Source: Candidatus Aenigmatarchaeota archaeon (GTDB lineage Archaea; Aenigmatarchaeota; Aenigmatarchaeia; GW2011-AR5). Taken from it: a DNA stretch of 38,712 nucleotides. The position numbers and the translations under genes were made by a program. The notes beneath the pieces are model-generated. The model was not told the DNA's origin and made no database searches. It saw only the letters and a list, made by a program, of their open reading frames with translations. The DNA lies in NCBI GenBank assembly GCA_018304585.1, contig JAGVVY010000028.1, forward strand, positions 1 to 38,712, read 5' to 3'. Of this stretch, positions 36,411 to 38,712 are shown one piece after another. Position 1 is the stretch's first letter; each line of letters starts with the position of its first letter.

Positions 36411-37117
36411 ACGTATCAAAAAAACGCTTTCTGGCAAGGCACCTTCGTATCCTGCAGAAGATAAAGAAAGACCGCGTTCATCCGTTGTTCTATCATATAC
36501 ACAGGAAGTATGGCATATCAAAGAAGACGCTTTTCTACATGAAGGAATACGGGCCCCGCCGCAACGTGCCCGCAACGATACTGAAGGAGAGCCTGAAGAT
36601 GCTGTTGCTCGCCTCCATATTGAGCTCTTTGGGCGGCTTCTCGCTGGAAACTATAAGGCCGCTCCTGCTCTCGGTGATGCCTATCGTGATACTGCTCCCG
36701 GCGCTGAGCGACATGATAGGAGACTATGGTATAATTTTCTCGTCGAAGCTGGCCACGATGCTGCACGAAGGCCGCGTCGGCAAAAAGTGGTGGAACAACG
36801 GCGACCTGCGAAAGCTTTTCGCGCAGATATTGATCATATCGTTTTTCACTGCAACGGCGAGTTCTGTTGCGGCGCTTGGCATATCGTGGGCGTCCGGCTA
36901 CGGATTTACGCCCCTTCTGGCGGCCAAGATAATGGCGATAAGCCTGCTTGACACGATTCTGCTCGTCTTATTGATGTTTCTTGTAGCGGTTGTGGCAGGC
37001 ATCCATTACTTCAGGAAAAAGGAAGACCCCAACAACTTCCTGATACCCATAACCACGTCCGTGGCCGACTTCGGGAACATGGTTTTACTGTCTTTGCTCG
37101 TTATTATTTTCTTTTAG
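36407..37117 (+). CDS. MgtE/SLC41-like integral membrane half-protein (2)
   Basis: LPALSDMIGDYGIIFSSKLATML...DPNNFLIPITTSVADFGNMVLLSLL; ATGA overlap with the previous CDS. Confidence 0.75.
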   Translation: MNVSKKRFLARHLRILQKIKKDRVHPLFYHIHRKYGISKKTLFYMKEYGPRRNVPATILKESLKMLLLASILSSLGGFSLETIRPLLLSVMPIVILLPALSDMIGDYGIIFSSKLATMLHEGRVGKKWWNNGDLRKLFAQILIISFFTATASSVAALGISWASGYGFTPLLAAKIMAISLLDTILLVLLMFLVAVVAGIHYFRKKEDPNNFLIPITTSVADFGNMVLLSLLVIIFF

Positions 37118-37207
37118 GGCGGCTTAGAAATTTGCCATCAAATAACTCAAACTATACGATTATTTTCTGAAAGAAAAATATAAATGCTGCCCATGGCAAT
37201 AACTAAC

Positions 37208-38712
37208 ATGAAAGGCGTTTCTCATGTCGTGGCTATCCTGCTCCTCACAATCATTACCCTTGCCATCGCAGGAATGACTTACATTAGCTATACAGGAATA
37301 GCTGACGTGGCGACGAAAACCAACGACAAGCTTCCTGAAAGCTTCAAGGTCGTGAGCACGAGCGAAAGAATGGTATATCTCAAAAACACCGGCCCTGAAG
37401 ACATGTCCGTACCGTTATTCTTCACCGAAGACGGCGAAGTGCAGGCTACACGAGGCTGCGAATTCTTAAAGCCGGACGAAATATGCGGTTATGAACTTGA
37501 CCTTAACGATGGCGTTCATGAAGTGACTATCGGCGGCGAATCCAGCAGGAAAGCAATCCTGTATGTGGGCGTGGAGAAGCCGACGATTGACGTGCCGACA
37601 ACCACGATAATACCGCCGGTAACGAGCCCGCCGCGCGTTATTCCGACTACTACGGTGCCTGGAAGTGTTACGACGACAACACTTTCTCTTCCACATAGAA
37701 GGGTATTCGTCAGTTCGACGACTTACAACGCTAATCTGGGCGGTCTTACAGGCGGAGACGCTAAATGTCAGACACTCGCAGACGCCTCAGGCCTTGGCGG
37801 GACGTGGAAAGCTTGGCTTTCCGACGACACGACAAATGCGATAGACAGAATACCGGATGCCATATACACAGATGCATGCCGCAACGTGCTGATAAACGGC
37901 AAGAGCGATTTTACTGATAGAGTCATCACCAGTCCAATACGTCGTGACGAGAATTATATGCTAATGGCAGAGGATGCAATTGTTTTCACAGGCACGAGGA
38001 ACAATGGGCTCAAACATGAAAAGTCATGCGACGAATGGACGTCTGACCTAACTAAAGATAATTTTGCTTATGGCAGGACCGCTTCTGTATCTGAATGGTC
38101 TCTTAAGGCTTATGATGACTGTTTACGTGTTAGACACTTGTATTGTTTTGAGACGGTTCCGCCGGCTACTTCTCCTTCAGCCCCGGCCGAATGCGCTGCT
38201 TCCACAGTCACATCAACCACGAGTACTACTACCACCACTATCATGCCCCTTCCAGATAGGAGGGTATTTGTTACATCGGTTGCTTACGGGACGTTTATGG
38301 GGGGGCTTTCGGGCGCGGATAACAAATGCACAGCTCGTGCTTCTGCAGCAGGACTTTCAGGTGCATGGACCGCCTATCTTTCTGACGCTTCTACGAATGC
38401 CAAAGACAGGATTCCAGATGGAATCTATTATAAAATGCTATCTGACGGAAGCACGATAATTGTAGCGAATGGCAAAGTAGATTTGACGGATGGTACGATT
38501 GAGAGTAGTATAGACATGGATGAAAGCCGTAGCATAATTTCTTCATCGGCCGTGTGGACGGGTACTGATTCTTCAGGCAGTAGTGTTCTTAATGGGCACT
38601 GCAATTCTTGGACTACTGAAAGCACCGCTTACAGCGGTACTACAGGACGGTCGGATAGTTCCAGTGGCTTCTGGGCCAACTACGGATCTGTAAGCTGTGG
38701 AACAAGCCTTGC
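37208..38712 (+). CDS. Pilin-signal surface protein with two DUF1554/lectin-like domains and Thr-rich linkers, truncated by the window end
   Basis: MKGVSHVVAILLLTIITLAIAGMTYISYTG; repeats RVFVSSTTYNANLGGLTGGDAKCQTLADASGLGGTWKAWLSDD and RVFVTSVAYGTFMGGLSGADNKCTARASAAGLSGAWTAYLSDA. No stop before window end, so missing from the ORF track. Confidence 0.8.
   Translation, partial: MKGVSHVVAILLLTIITLAIAGMTYISYTGIADVATKTNDKLPESFKVVSTSERMVYLKNTGPEDMSVPLFFTEDGEVQATRGCEFLKPDEICGYELDLNDGVHEVTIGGESSRKAILYVGVEKPTIDVPTTTIIPPVTSPPRVIPTTTVPGSVTTTTLSLPHRRVFVSSTTYNANLGGLTGGDAKCQTLADASGLGGTWKAWLSDDTTNAIDRIPDAIYTDACRNVLINGKSDFTDRVITSPIRRDENYMLMAEDAIVFTGTRNNGLKHEKSCDEWTSDLTKDNFAYGRTASVSEWSLKAYDDCLRVRHLYCFETVPPATSPSAPAECAASTVTSTTSTTTTTIMPLPDRRVFVTSVAYGTFMGGLSGADNKCTARASAAGLSGAWTAYLSDASTNAKDRIPDGIYYKMLSDGSTIIVANGKVDLTDGTIESSIDMDESRSIISSSAVWTGTDSSGSSVLNGHCNSWTTESTAYSGTTGRSDSSSGFWANYGSVSCGTSL

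Noticed and set aside
36407-37117. Frameshift splitting one MgtE gene
   Set aside because: The halves are paralogous with equivalent C-terminal signatures and a clean ATGA overlap, so two genuine genes are more likely than one broken gene.
1-38712. CRISPR array or cas genes
   Set aside because: No regularly spaced identical repeats and no Cas-like proteins; repeats found are dispersed palindromes and MITEs.

Overview
The window is archaeal chromosomal DNA, probably from a DPANN-type lineage (inference). Supporting signs are an Orc1/Cdc6 gene, an intron-containing tRNA-Trp, TATA-box leaderless promoters, class III (pilin-type) signal peptides and many very small proteins. Recognisable genes include a DEAD-box RNA helicase, GNAT, Orc1/Cdc6, a HerA/DUF87-type ATPase, AlaX, a JAMM protease, a fused AMP-forming ligase, a large Cys-rich secreted protein, a membrane-anchored DUF151 nuclease next to a Lon-like S16 protease, PPDK, a uvrB-uvrA-uvrC operon, HIT, CapA, two ATP-grasp proteins, three N-formylglutamate-amidohydrolase-like (FGase-like) proteins, a CPA antiporter, an NDP-sugar epimerase, DnaJ, a split MgtE-like pair, and a 3'-truncated pilin-signal protein with tandem lectin-like domains. 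Main candidate novelties: (1) a 6.4-kb neighbourhood (24671-31100) combining active-looking and degenerate RimK-like ATP-grasp proteins, three FGase-like hydrolases and CapA, suggesting an uncharacterised peptide or poly-amino-acid ligation/removal system; (2) a family of very short MITEs (99, 99 and 46 bp), each with a clean 9-bp target-site duplication; (3) a second, REPIN-like palindromic family, one copy of which is split by a MITE and another of which supplies the stop codons of two convergent genes; (4) genes missed by the ORF track: a 56-aa minimal histone-fold-like protein, a 57-aa SWIB-like protein and a 9-codon 'MAAKKKKKK' micro-ORF with promoter, SD and T-rich terminator; (5) a pilin-like adhesin running off the window end. 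All assignments are by eye from motifs; no searches were run.
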